From positions 181,931 to 245,930 of the forward strand of contig CANBNG010000003.1 of assembly GCA_947370975.1 (NCBI GenBank): a stretch of DNA of 64,000 nt. The letters are read 5' to 3'. This DNA comes from Beijerinckiaceae bacterium. GTDB lineage: Bacteria; Pseudomonadota; Alphaproteobacteria; Rhizobiales; Beijerinckiaceae. This document shows positions 31,859 to 39,602 of this stretch, in pieces. Position 1 is the stretch's first letter; every line of letters starts with the position of its first letter. The notes beneath the pieces were generated by a model. It did not search any database, was not told where the DNA came from, and saw only the letters and a list, made by a program, of their open reading frames with translations. The translations under genes were made by a program, and so were the position numbers.

Positions 31859-32992
31859 TCATGGGCGCAAGGCAAAAGCGGGGAGATTATCGCCCGAGGC
31901 ATGGCCCTCGCTGTCGGCCTCGATCACGGAGACATGTGTGGCGCGCGCAAGCGATTGCAAGGGCCAATCGCCAACGGCAATGGGCGTGAAACGATCTGAC
32001 TCGACCACCAGCAGCACGCCTTCGGCGAGCCCGACGCGCGAGGCAATCTTGCGCGACAGCGGCAAAAGGCGCGGGGGTTCGGGCGTGCGCGCAGCAAGGC
32101 GGGCGAGAGCCGGTTCAATCAAGGCAAACCAGATGGCCAGTGCCTGATCGGGCGCGCCGGGGCAGGCAATGCAGGGCGTCTGGTTGACGCGTCCAAGCGC
32201 CGCCGTGCGGCCGGGTTCAAGCGCAAGCCCATGCACCATGAGCTGGCCAGCGCGCGCCAGAGCCTGCACGCTTGCATCCTCATGGCCGCAGCCCGTGCCG
32301 CCAAGACTGATGAGAAGATCTGCGGAGCACGCCTTCAGCGACTCGGCAACAGCGCCCGCTGAACGGTCGACCGCGTGCATCAGGCTGATGCGTGCACCTG
32401 CTTGCACGAGCAGGCCCGCAAGCAGGTCTTGTGTCGCGCGCGCACCTGTCTGCGCGGGCACATCGAGGATCACCACATGAGGCTGGCGCACAGCAAGATG
32501 TGTGAACCCGGCTTGCGTGACAACCAGCAGATCGAGCGGGCCAATCTTGCGGCCAGCTGCAAGTAGCCGTGCGCCCGCAGCCCCATCCTCGCCAGAGCGG
32601 CGAATGTTTTCGCCCGGAAAGCTCTCCTGATGGGCCTGCGCAAGCGGACCTTCGAGATCCACGCCCTGCGCATCGATCACGCAATCGCAGCCCTCAGGCA
32701 AGGATTGCCCGGCCTCCACCCAGACGGGCGGTTCGTGCAGCAGCACCGGCGCATAGGCCGAGGCGCCAGCCAGATCTTCCGCGCGCATGGCAAAGCCATC
32801 GCGCTGGGCGATGGCGCGCACCGGCAGAGGCGCAGGCAGAGGAGGATTTTCGCCAGCCACCAGCCCCAGCGCCTGCGCCAGAGGCACATCGCGCGTCGGC
32901 ACCGGGTTGAGCGATCCCAACAGATGCGCGCGTGCCTGCGCGAGCGCGCTCAGCACGCCGGGAAGTTTCTGTTGGGTCGCGGGCGAGGTCAT
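31859..32992 (-). CDS. Divergent MoeA-like molybdopterin-binding protein
   Basis: 377 residues. The MoeA architecture is recognisable from RAIAQRDGFAMRAEDL, GENIRRSGED, and the molybdopterin-binding segment ISLGGTGCGHEDASVQAL. The conserved LPGNP loop has become CPGAPDQAL, and the STGDE motif is replaced by DVPAQTG. It may have lost the usual activity or prefer another metal. Coupled with the fused MoeA downstream and the tungstate transporter genes upstream, a tungsten-specific role is plausible but unproven. It starts at ATG 32992, about 60 bases past tupA. Confidence 0.75.
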   Translation of the reverse strand: MTSPATQQKLPGVLSALAQARAHLLGSLNPVPTRDVPLAQALGLVAGENPPLPAPLPVRAIAQRDGFAMRAEDLAGASAYAPVLLHEPPVWVEAGQSLPEGCDCVIDAQGVDLEGPLAQAHQESFPGENIRRSGEDGAAGARLLAAGRKIGPLDLLVVTQAGFTHLAVRQPHVVILDVPAQTGARATQDLLAGLLVQAGARISLMHAVDRSAGAVAESLKACSADLLISLGGTGCGHEDASVQALARAGQLMVHGLALEPGRTAALGRVNQTPCIACPGAPDQALAIWFALIEPALARLAARTPEPPRLLPLSRKIASRVGLAEGVLLVVESDRFTPIAVGDWPLQSLARATHVSVIEADSEGHASGDNLPAFALRP

Positions 32993-33050
32993 ATGCCGAT
33001 GGTGTACAGGGCGGCCGCGCCAATGCAAGGCCCGCCCTGAAGCGCCAAAC

Positions 33051-33884
33051 CTACTTGCCGGCGTTGGGGAAGAACAATTGCTGGCCCTCGATCTGATAGC
33101 CGGCAATCACCTTCTGTCCCTCGGGCGAGATCACATAATCAACAAAGGACTGACCGAGATCGGCCTTCACCGACGGATGCCGTGCGGGATTGACGAGCAT
33201 CACGCCATATTGATTGAACAGGCGCTTGTCGCCCTCCACCGCGATCATGGAGCCATCCTTGTTCTTGAAGGAGATCCATGTGGCGCGGTCGGCAAGCACA
33301 TAAGCGCCCATGGCTTTGGCCGTGTTGAGCGCTGCGCCCATGCCCTGACCGATTTCGCGATACCACGCGCCCTTGTTGGCTGACACGTCGATAGCAGCGT
33401 CCTGCCAGAGCGCGAGTTCGGCAAGATGGGTGCCCGACTTGTCGCCGCGCGAGACAAAGGCCGCGCCCTGCCCCTGAATTTTCTTCAAGGCGGCGACAAT
33501 GTCCTTGCTGCCCTTGATGCCGGCGGGATCATTCGCCGGGCCGATAAGCACGAAGTCATTATACATCACATCGAAGCGCTTTTGGGCGAAGCCTTCGGCA
33601 AGGAATTTTTCCTCCGCCGCTTTGGCATGCACGAAGACGACATCGGCATCGCCGCGCCGCGCGGTGTCGAGCGCCTGCCCCGTGCCCTGCGCAATCACCT
33701 TCACGTCAATGCCGGTCTTGGCCTTGAAGAGGGGCAGCAAATATCCAAACAGCCCGGAATCCTGCGTCGAGGTTGTCGAGGCGATGGTGATGAATTTCTC
33801 CTGCGCGCAGGCGCCTTGCGTCACGCCGAGCTGCGCAGCGCAGAGGGTCAGAAGAAGGGCAGCAGTCTTGAAAATCTGTCTCAT
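33051..33884 (-). CDS. tupA: Tungstate ABC transporter, substrate-binding protein TupA
   Basis: 277 residues with a Sec signal peptide (cleavage near ACAQE). The mature N-terminus ITIASTTSTQDSGLFGYL carries the TTS oxyanion motif of TupA proteins. The GTGQALDTARRGDADVVFVHA segment and SRGDKSGTHLAELALW are family hallmarks that distinguish it from ModA. TupA binds tungstate with very high affinity, far better than molybdate, in characterised members. It precedes the moeA-like genes on the - strand and follows tupC with a 1-base gap, so uptake and cofactor metallation genes are in one operon. Confidence 0.88.
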   Translation of the reverse strand: MRQIFKTAALLLTLCAAQLGVTQGACAQEKFITIASTTSTQDSGLFGYLLPLFKAKTGIDVKVIAQGTGQALDTARRGDADVVFVHAKAAEEKFLAEGFAQKRFDVMYNDFVLIGPANDPAGIKGSKDIVAALKKIQGQGAAFVSRGDKSGTHLAELALWQDAAIDVSANKGAWYREIGQGMGAALNTAKAMGAYVLADRATWISFKNKDGSMIAVEGDKRLFNQYGVMLVNPARHPSVKADLGQSFVDYVISPEGQKVIAGYQIEGQQLFFPNAGK

Positions 33885-33885
33885 G

Positions 33886-34614
33886 TCACGCCTCAGCAAC
33901 AATATCCCCGCGCAGGAATGCCTGCGCGAGGGGGGATTGGGGATGGTCGAAAAAGGCTGCGGCGCTGGCGCTTTCACGCAAGCGACCCGCAACCAGAAAA
34001 TGCACCTCGCCGGCCAGCCGTCGTACCTGGCCAAGATCGTGCGAGGTCATGAGGATCTTGATGCCCGAGGCAGCGGCCTCGCCGATGATCGCTTCCACGG
34101 CGCGCGTGGCGGCCGGATCGAGATTGGCCGTCGGCTCGTCGAGCAACAGGATTTCGGGATCGCGCGCGAGCGCCCGGGCCAGTGCCAGCCGCTGCTGCTC
34201 GCCGCCTGACAAATGCCGCGCAGGCCGATGGGCCAGAGCCGCCAGTCCGACGCGCTCAAGCAGATGGTGCGCGCGCCCCACCACGTCTGCCCGCGCGCAA
34301 CCGGCCTGAAGCAAGGCATAGGCGACATTGCCCTGCGCCGAGCGACGCAACATGACGGGGCGCTGAAACAGAATGGCGCGACGGCGCGGCGCGGGGTCGC
34401 GCGAGCCACCCCAGGTCACCGTGCCCGAGGTTGGCGCAAGCAGGCCCATGGCAAGCCGCAGCAGCGTGCTCTTGCCCGCGCCATTGGGCCCGATGACGAG
34501 GCTCGGCGCGCCGGGCGCGATGACGAGATCGATGTCGCGCAGAAGCGGTGTTGCGCCCAGATTGACGCAGGCCTTGCTGAAGACGAGCGGCAGATCGCTG
34601 ACGGGCGCGCGCAT
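33886..34614 (-). CDS. tupC: Tungstate ABC transporter, ATP-binding protein TupC
   Basis: 242 residues with Walker A GPNGAGKST, signature LSGGEQQRLALARAL, Walker B ILLLDEPTANLD and the switch histidine in MTSHDLGQVRRLAGEV. It is short, with no C-terminal mop-type molybdate regulatory domain, which fits TupC rather than ModC. The start overlaps the tupB stop by one base (TGATG), so translation is coupled. Order on the - strand is tupB, tupC, tupA. Confidence 0.87.
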   Translation of the reverse strand: MRAPVSDLPLVFSKACVNLGATPLLRDIDLVIAPGAPSLVIGPNGAGKSTLLRLAMGLLAPTSGTVTWGGSRDPAPRRRAILFQRPVMLRRSAQGNVAYALLQAGCARADVVGRAHHLLERVGLAALAHRPARHLSGGEQQRLALARALARDPEILLLDEPTANLDPAATRAVEAIIGEAAASGIKILMTSHDLGQVRRLAGEVHFLVAGRLRESASAAAFFDHPQSPLAQAFLRGDIVAEA

Positions 34615-35306
34615 CAGCCGATCCTCTTTTGCGCGAAGAGCCGCAGGCCCCAGGCGCTGGCATTGACGGCCAGCACAATGCTCACCAGCACGAAGCCAAG
34701 GCCCATGGCCAGCGGCAGGTCGCCCTTGGAGGTCTCGAGCGCAATGGCTGTCGTCATGGTGCGGGTGAAGCCATCGATATTGCCGCCCACGATCATGACA
34801 GCGCCGACCTCGGCCGCCGCGCGGCCAAAGCCTGCCAGCAGGGTCGTGATGAGGCTCACCCGCGCGTCGTAGAGCAAGGTTGCGAGGCGGCCGAGCGGCG
34901 AGACGCCCATGGCGTTCATCTCGTCACGATATTCGAGCCAGAGATCTTCCACCGTCTGGCGCGTCAGGGCGGCGATGATCGGCGTGATGAGAATGGCCTG
35001 CGCGATGACCATGGCGGTTGGCGTGAACAAAAGGCCAAAGCTGCCAAGCGGACCCGAGCGGGAGAGCAGAAGATAGACCACAAGCCCGACGACAACAGGC
35101 GGCAGGCCCATGAGCGCATTGGCGAGCACGATCACCGCGCCACGGCCGGGAAAGCGGGTGAGCGCCAGCAGACCGCCGAGCGGCAGGCCGACAAGCGCCG
35201 CCAGCGCCACAGCCGACAGGCTGATGGCGAGCGACAATCCGACAATGCCATAAAGCCCCGGGTCGCCCGAAACCACGAGCTGCCAGGCGCCAAGACCTTC
35301 CTGCAT
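34614..35306 (-). CDS. tupB: Tungstate ABC transporter, permease TupB
   Basis: 230 residues with about five to six membrane helices. The cytoplasmic coupling loop EYRDEMNAMGVSPLGRLATLLYDAR contains the EAA-type motif (AMGVS). The adjacent GFGRAAAEVGAVMIVGGNI is characteristic of TupB/WtpB-type permeases. It is the first gene of the transporter operon, about 90 bases from the divergent regulator, with the operator-like palindrome between them. The order tupB-tupC-tupA differs from the common tupA-tupB-tupC order. Confidence 0.87.
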   Translation of the reverse strand: MQEGLGAWQLVVSGDPGLYGIVGLSLAISLSAVALAALVGLPLGGLLALTRFPGRGAVIVLANALMGLPPVVVGLVVYLLLSRSGPLGSFGLLFTPTAMVIAQAILITPIIAALTRQTVEDLWLEYRDEMNAMGVSPLGRLATLLYDARVSLITTLLAGFGRAAAEVGAVMIVGGNIDGFTRTMTTAIALETSKGDLPLAMGLGFVLVSIVLAVNASAWGLRLFAQKRIG

Positions 35307-35362
35307 GCCACCCTCCGGGCGCAGAATACGGCCTTGAATTCCGCAAAAGTCAAATAGTTGAA

Positions 35363-35384
35363 TTTATGCATACGAGCGCATAAA
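35363..35384. promoter_or_regulatory. Candidate operator between tupB and its regulator gene
   Basis: The perfect inverted repeat TTTATGC (35363-35369) and GCATAAA (35378-35384) has an 8-base spacer. A further TATGCA follows at 35385-35390. It lies in the divergent gap, 10 bases upstream of the regulator start, so a dimer bound here could block both transcription units. Confidence 0.55.
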
Positions 35385-35393
35385 TATGCAGGC

Positions 35394-36272
35394 ATGGATC
35401 TGCTCACCACAGCCGAGGCGGCCGGCTATCTCCGCCTGAAAGAGCGCAAGCTCTATGAACTCGTCGCCGAGGGCGCGATCCCCTGCACCAAGGTGACGGG
35501 GAAGTGGCTATTTCCCCGGCAAGATATCGACCGCTGGGTACGAAGCGGCCTTGCCGTTCCAGCCGGAATGCAGCCAAACGCAGCTCCCCCCATCGTGGGC
35601 GGCAGCCAGGATGGCTTGCTCGAATGGGCCTTGCGCGAGTCAGGCTCGGGGCTCGCCAGCCTGCCCGAAGGCAGCGAGGCAGGCATTGCGCGGCTCTTGC
35701 GCGGCGAGGTGGTGGCGGCAGCGATTCATTATCATGCGGCAGGTGCGCCAGACGCCAACCCGGATGCGGTGCGCGGTCTTGCCGGTCTGCATGATGGCGT
35801 GCTCGTCGCCTTCGCCACGCGCGAGCAAGGCCTGCTGGTGCCACGCAGCAACCCGTTGGCGATTACACGGCTGGAGGATGTGCTGGCGAAAAAGGCGCGC
35901 ATGGCGGTCCGCCAGAAAGGCGCAGGCGCGCAAATGCTGCTCGATGTGCTGCTGGCGCGCGCGGGCGCACAGGCAGGCGCGCTGAATGAACTCAACCCGC
36001 CCTGCCTCACCGGACCAGATCTTGCCACTGCCATTGCCTCGGGCGCGGCCGATTGCGGCATTGCCACGCGCAGCGCAGCGCGTGCGGCGCGGCTCGATTT
36101 CGTGCCGCTTGTCGTTGAACATTTCGATCTGCTGATGCGGCAGGCCGATTATTTTCGCGCGCCGATGCAGGCGCTGATGAAGCTTTTGGGGGATGAACGC
36201 CTGCGCGCGCGGGCGGGCGAACTCACCGGCTATGACGTGTCACAAGCCGGTGACATTCGCTACGCGCCCTAG
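35394..36272 (+). CDS. Probable tungstate-responsive regulator: excisionase-type HTH plus PBP-like sensor domain
   Basis: 292 residues. The first 60 form a MerR/excisionase-like winged helix (LTTAEAAGYLRLKERKLYELVAEGAIP, then KWLFPRQDIDRWV). The rest is a PBP-like ligand-binding domain (GLLVPRSNPLAI, VRQKGAGAQMLLDVLL, LDFVPLVVEHFDLL) without a signal peptide. This layout matches one-component regulators found beside tungstate transporters. It is divergent from tupB, and a palindrome sits in the shared promoter. The sensor domain is the same type as that fused to MoeA at 29911-31851. Start ATG 35394; an in-frame ATG upstream at 35358 would begin inside the operator region. Confidence 0.8.
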   Translation: MDLLTTAEAAGYLRLKERKLYELVAEGAIPCTKVTGKWLFPRQDIDRWVRSGLAVPAGMQPNAAPPIVGGSQDGLLEWALRESGSGLASLPEGSEAGIARLLRGEVVAAAIHYHAAGAPDANPDAVRGLAGLHDGVLVAFATREQGLLVPRSNPLAITRLEDVLAKKARMAVRQKGAGAQMLLDVLLARAGAQAGALNELNPPCLTGPDLATAIASGAADCGIATRSAARAARLDFVPLVVEHFDLLMRQADYFRAPMQALMKLLGDERLRARAGELTGYDVSQAGDIRYAP

Positions 36273-36278
36273 TCCGGG

Positions 36279-37154
36279 TCAGGCCAATTCTTCCAGACGG
36301 CCCATCTTGCCGCGGCGAAAGTCATCGATGGCCTGACGTATTTCGGCTTCCGTGTTCATGACGAAGGGGCCGTAATGGGCAATCGGCTCATTCAGTGGCT
36401 TGCCGGTGAGCACGAGAATTTTCGCATCGCTCGTCGCCTTCAGGGCAATGCTGTCGCCCGCTGCATCGAAGGTGAGAAGGCCTGCTTGCGCAATCGTGCG
36501 TCCGCTGGTCACAATCGCGCCGGAGAAAAGCGCGACAAGAACATTGTCGCCCTGCGCGATCGGCAGCTCCAATGCGCCCCCGGCCTTGAGATCGACATCC
36601 CAGACATGGAGCGGCGAGAAGGTGCGGGCAGGCCCGCGCGCCGCGCCAAAAGCGCCTGCAACCACGCGCAGACTGCCCTTGCCATCGGCCACTTCGACCA
36701 CCGGAATATCGGCGTTGAGAATCGTCTGATAGGCCGGCGGCGTCGACTTGTGGGCTGCGGGCAGGTTCACCCACAATTGCGCCATGGACACTTTACCGCC
36801 GCGCCGGGCCTGCTCGCGAGAATGGAATTCCTCGTGCAGAAGACCTGAGCCCGCCGTCATCCATTGCACATCGCCCGGGCCGATCTTGCCCGCATTGCCG
36901 GCAGAATCGCGATGCTCGATCTCGCCGTCATAGACAATCGTCACGGTTTCGAAACCGCGATGGGGATGGGCGCCGACGCCGGGCGGTTGCTCGCTCGGGC
37001 GGAACTCATGGGGCGCGGCATAATCGAGCATCAGGAAGGGGCTCACCTCCTGCCCGAATGCAAAATTGGAAAACAGCGGCCGCACCAGAAAACCATCTCC
37101 GACCCAATGCGGAGTTGGGCTCGGAAGAACAGACGTGAGTTGCTTGCTGGTCAT
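36279..37154 (-). CDS. Pirin-family cupin protein
   Basis: 291 residues with the two cupin domains of pirins. The iron ligands are in GVGAHPHRGFETVTIVYDGEIEHRDS, followed by WMTAGSGLLHEE and FHS. Bacterial pirins include quercetinases and redox-linked regulators; which role applies here is not readable. It is the last gene of a - strand run nitroreductase-DoxX-pirin, a combination often seen under LysR control in electrophile or quinone stress. The ATG at 37154 follows the DoxX stop by about 33 bases. Confidence 0.85.
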   Translation of the reverse strand: MTSKQLTSVLPSPTPHWVGDGFLVRPLFSNFAFGQEVSPFLMLDYAAPHEFRPSEQPPGVGAHPHRGFETVTIVYDGEIEHRDSAGNAGKIGPGDVQWMTAGSGLLHEEFHSREQARRGGKVSMAQLWVNLPAAHKSTPPAYQTILNADIPVVEVADGKGSLRVVAGAFGAARGPARTFSPLHVWDVDLKAGGALELPIAQGDNVLVALFSGAIVTSGRTIAQAGLLTFDAAGDSIALKATSDAKILVLTGKPLNEPIAHYGPFVMNTEAEIRQAIDDFRRGKMGRLEELA

Positions 37155-37187
37155 GTCCTGATCCTTTCCTGATGCGACCGGCTTTTT

Positions 37188-37586
37188 TTAGCGCCGCGCG
37201 TCGAGACTGTGGGGGCCGGGGCCTGCTGCGAGGAAATAGAGGAAGATGAAGCAGAAGAGAATGGCCGCATCGCCGCCATTGAGCGCAGGGAAGAACCCCT
37301 GTGATCCATGCGCCATGAAATAGGCCACGGCCATCATGCCCGCCAGCACGAAAGCGGTCGCCCGCGTGAACAGGCCGAGCACGATCAATGCACCGCCGAC
37401 GAGTTCCAGCGCGCCCGCAGCGCCCATGAGCGAGACGAGCTGAAGCCCGTCAAAGCGCGGATCGTGCGGGAAGCCAAGCAGCTTTGACGCGCCATGTTCA
37501 AGGAACAGGAGACCCGCCATCACGCGCAGCGCCGTGACCGCAAAGTTCGTGAGTGCGGGCGACGAGGGAAATACAAATTTCGACAT
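37188..37586 (-). CDS. DoxX-family membrane protein
   Basis: 132 residues with four predicted membrane helices and the DoxX landmarks ALRVMAGLLFLEHGASKLLGFP at the start and GALELVGGALIVLGLFTRATAF in the middle. DoxX proteins are small quinone- or redox-associated membrane proteins whose exact role varies. It lies between a nitroreductase-family gene and a pirin gene on the - strand, with short gaps. Confidence 0.85.
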   Translation of the reverse strand: MSKFVFPSSPALTNFAVTALRVMAGLLFLEHGASKLLGFPHDPRFDGLQLVSLMGAAGALELVGGALIVLGLFTRATAFVLAGMMAVAYFMAHGSQGFFPALNGGDAAILFCFIFLYFLAAGPGPHSLDARR

Positions 37587-37608
37587 GGGTGATCTCCTGC
37601 CTCAGGTG

Positions 37609-38223
37609 TCAGACGAAACGCGCGATTTCGTCAAAGGCGAACCGGGGCGCACGCGCAAACAGCTTGGAGGGATCGCCCACCCCGATATTGACCAGAACAT
37701 TGGAGCGCACCTTCGTGCCCTCGAAAAAGGCCGCATCGACCTTGTCGGCGTCAAAGCCGGTCATCGGGCCGGTATCGAGACCAAGCGAGCGCAGCGCCAG
37801 GATGAAATAGGCGACCTGCAACGTGCCATTGCGATAGGCCGTGTCGGTGGCGAAAGCCTCGTTGCCGGCAAACCAGGCGCGCGCATCCGCATGGGGGAAG
37901 AGACGCGGCAGATGTTCGAACGCGTCGCGATCATAACCAAGGATCGCCGTCACCGGCGCGGTCATCGTCTTCTCGACATTGCCCGGCGCCAAGGCGCCCT
38001 TGAGCTTCTCCTTGGCTTCGGGCGAGCGCGCAAAGACGATGCGCAGGGGCGAGATATTGACGCTGGTCGGCGCCAGTTCCGTCAATTCGACAGCCTCGCG
38101 CAGCAGAGCCTCAGGCACAGGCGCGTCAGCCCAGCCATTATGCGAGCGCGCCTCGCGGAAGAGGAGATCGAGGGACGCGCCATCGAGACGGGTGGCATGG
38201 AAAGCGGGATTGGAGGTCGTCAT
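37609..38223 (-). CDS. Nitroreductase-family protein, malonic semialdehyde reductase (RutE)-like
   Basis: 204 residues. The opening LDLLFREARSHNGW, then LAPTSVNISPLRIVF, GYDRDAFEHLPRLFPH and the late GLDTGPMTGFDADKVDAAFFEG fit the RutE/HadB subgroup of FMN nitroreductases. RutE reduces malonic semialdehyde; related proteins reduce quinones or nitro compounds. No other rut gene is present here, so a general detoxifying reductase is more likely. It is the first gene of the - strand run opposite the LysR gene. Confidence 0.83.
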   Translation of the reverse strand: MTTSNPAFHATRLDGASLDLLFREARSHNGWADAPVPEALLREAVELTELAPTSVNISPLRIVFARSPEAKEKLKGALAPGNVEKTMTAPVTAILGYDRDAFEHLPRLFPHADARAWFAGNEAFATDTAYRNGTLQVAYFILALRSLGLDTGPMTGFDADKVDAAFFEGTKVRSNVLVNIGVGDPSKLFARAPRFAFDEIARFV

Positions 38224-38314
38224 GGAATGAAACCTTGAAGGAGATTGGAAACATGGGATTGAAATCGACAATGGACAGATGCCCTCTCCCATGCATCAAT
38301 TCAATTGGCAAAAA

Positions 38315-38329
38315 ATAGATGATATCTAT
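38315..38329. promoter_or_regulatory. Candidate LysR-type operator
   Basis: The perfect dyad ATAGAT-GAT-ATCTAT lies in the AT-rich divergent gap between the nitroreductase gene and the LysR gene, 15 bases before the regulator start. LysR proteins bind T-N11-A type dyads in such gaps and regulate both directions. Confidence 0.5.
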
Positions 38330-38344
38330 CTAAATAGGTGATGG

Positions 38345-39265
38345 ATGATTGAAAACCTGACGCTGGATCAGCTCCGGATCTTCATTGCTGTGGCCGAAAG
38401 CGGAAGCTTTTCAGCCGCCGCCCGTCAGCTTGGCCGCGTGCAATCGGCGGTCAGCCAATCGATGCAGGGGCTCGAAGCCCTGCTGGGCACGCCGGTTTTC
38501 GACCGCACGGCCAAGACCCCCAGGCTGAACGAGGCGGGCCGGGCCATCCTGCCCGACGCCAGGCGGCTCATTGAGGGGGCGCGCAACCTCAAGGCGCGGG
38601 CAGCCGACATGGTCGCTGGCATCGAGCCCGAGCTTGGACTGGCGGTCGATGCGATCTTTCCCAATGCCCTGCTGATGGCAAGCCTCAAGGCGCTGAGTGC
38701 GACCTTTCATGAACTCCCGGTCTCGGTCTTTACCGAGGGGCTGGGCGGCCCCGAGCAACGACTGCGTGATGGCGTGGTGCGCATGGCGCTGAGTTCCTTC
38801 ATCAGCCGGCAGAGCGCGCCCGATCTTGAGCGTGAATTCCTCACCCGCATTCCGCTGATCCCTGTGGTGGCCGCGACGCACCGCCTTGCTGGCCTCGAAG
38901 GGCCGCTCACCCGCGAGACGCTGGAGGGCGAAGTGCAGCTCGTGCTCACCGATCGCACGCCGCTCAGCCACAATTCCTTTGGTGGCATCATCAGCCAGAA
39001 GATCTGGCGCTTTGCCGATCTCGGCACGCGGCTCGATTATCTGCTCGAAGGTTTTGGCTGGTGCAACATGCCAACCCACATGGTCGAGCATCTGATTGCG
39101 CAAGGTCGCCTGAAGCGGCTCGATATTGCAGGCGCTGCCCCCGTCGAACTCGACATCCATGTGGTGCATGAGCGCGGACGCGCGCCGGGCCGCGCGGGTC
39201 GATGGCTGATCGAGGATCTGCGCAACCGGCTCGTCGAATGCCCGACGCAATTCGTACTCGCCTGA
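38345..39265 (+). CDS. LysR-family transcriptional regulator
   Basis: 306 residues. The winged HTH is in residues 5-65 (LDQLRIFIAVAESGSFSAAARQLGRVQSAVSQSMQGLE). A LysR substrate-binding domain follows. It is divergent from the nitroreductase-DoxX-pirin run and most likely controls it. The effector is unknown; quinones or electrophiles would fit the target genes. It is convergent with the PHA-system gene, whose stop lies only 2 bases away. Confidence 0.88.
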   Translation: MIENLTLDQLRIFIAVAESGSFSAAARQLGRVQSAVSQSMQGLEALLGTPVFDRTAKTPRLNEAGRAILPDARRLIEGARNLKARAADMVAGIEPELGLAVDAIFPNALLMASLKALSATFHELPVSVFTEGLGGPEQRLRDGVVRMALSSFISRQSAPDLEREFLTRIPLIPVVAATHRLAGLEGPLTRETLEGEVQLVLTDRTPLSHNSFGGIISQKIWRFADLGTRLDYLLEGFGWCNMPTHMVEHLIAQGRLKRLDIAGAAPVELDIHVVHERGRAPGRAGRWLIEDLRNRLVECPTQFVLA

Positions 39266-39266
39266 T

Positions 39267-39593
39267 TCAACGTTTTTTCGGCGGCTCCAATTGCAGGGTT
39301 TCCGCACCGCGACGTTGCAGGAAATCACCGACGCGTCCTGCCATGGCAGCCAGCAGAAAAGGCAGCAGCACTTTCACCTGCACCGCGTCTTCGCCGACAT
39401 CGATTTCGCCGGAGATGATTTGGCCGAGCGCGCCCACGCGCACATCGGCGTGCGAGCCCGACCATTCGACATCGGACGCCGAAAGATGCGCGCCATAATC
39501 GACGCGCATCTTCTCAAGGCCTGCGCGCAGCCGTTGCGCCGCTTCTTCCGCACCCAATTGATGCGGAATGCTGATGCTCATCTCGCGCGCCAT
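39267..39593 (-). CDS. Polyhydroxyalkanoic acid system-family protein
   Basis: 108 residues. MSISIPHQLGAEEAAQRLRAGLEKMR is the recognisable opening of the small PHA-granule-region family, followed by a beta-rich part (VGALGQIISGEIDVGEDAVQVKVLLPFLLA). Members are steroidogenic-fold-like small proteins encoded near PHA or envelope genes; their role is not known in detail. It follows the DUF3618 gene by 9 bases on the same strand. Confidence 0.7.
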   Translation of the reverse strand: MAREMSISIPHQLGAEEAAQRLRAGLEKMRVDYGAHLSASDVEWSGSHADVRVGALGQIISGEIDVGEDAVQVKVLLPFLLAAMAGRVGDFLQRRGAETLQLEPPKKR

Positions 39594-39602
39594 GGTTCAG
39601 CC

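Noticed and set aside
33051..35306. Molybdate transporter modABC
   Set aside because: The binding protein has the TTS motif and segments of TupA, and the ATPase lacks the C-terminal molybdate-binding domain typical of ModC.
36279..38223. Part of a pyrimidine-degradation (rut) operon because of the RutE-like protein
   Set aside because: No rutA, B, C, D or F gene is adjacent; the neighbours are DoxX and pirin under a LysR gene.
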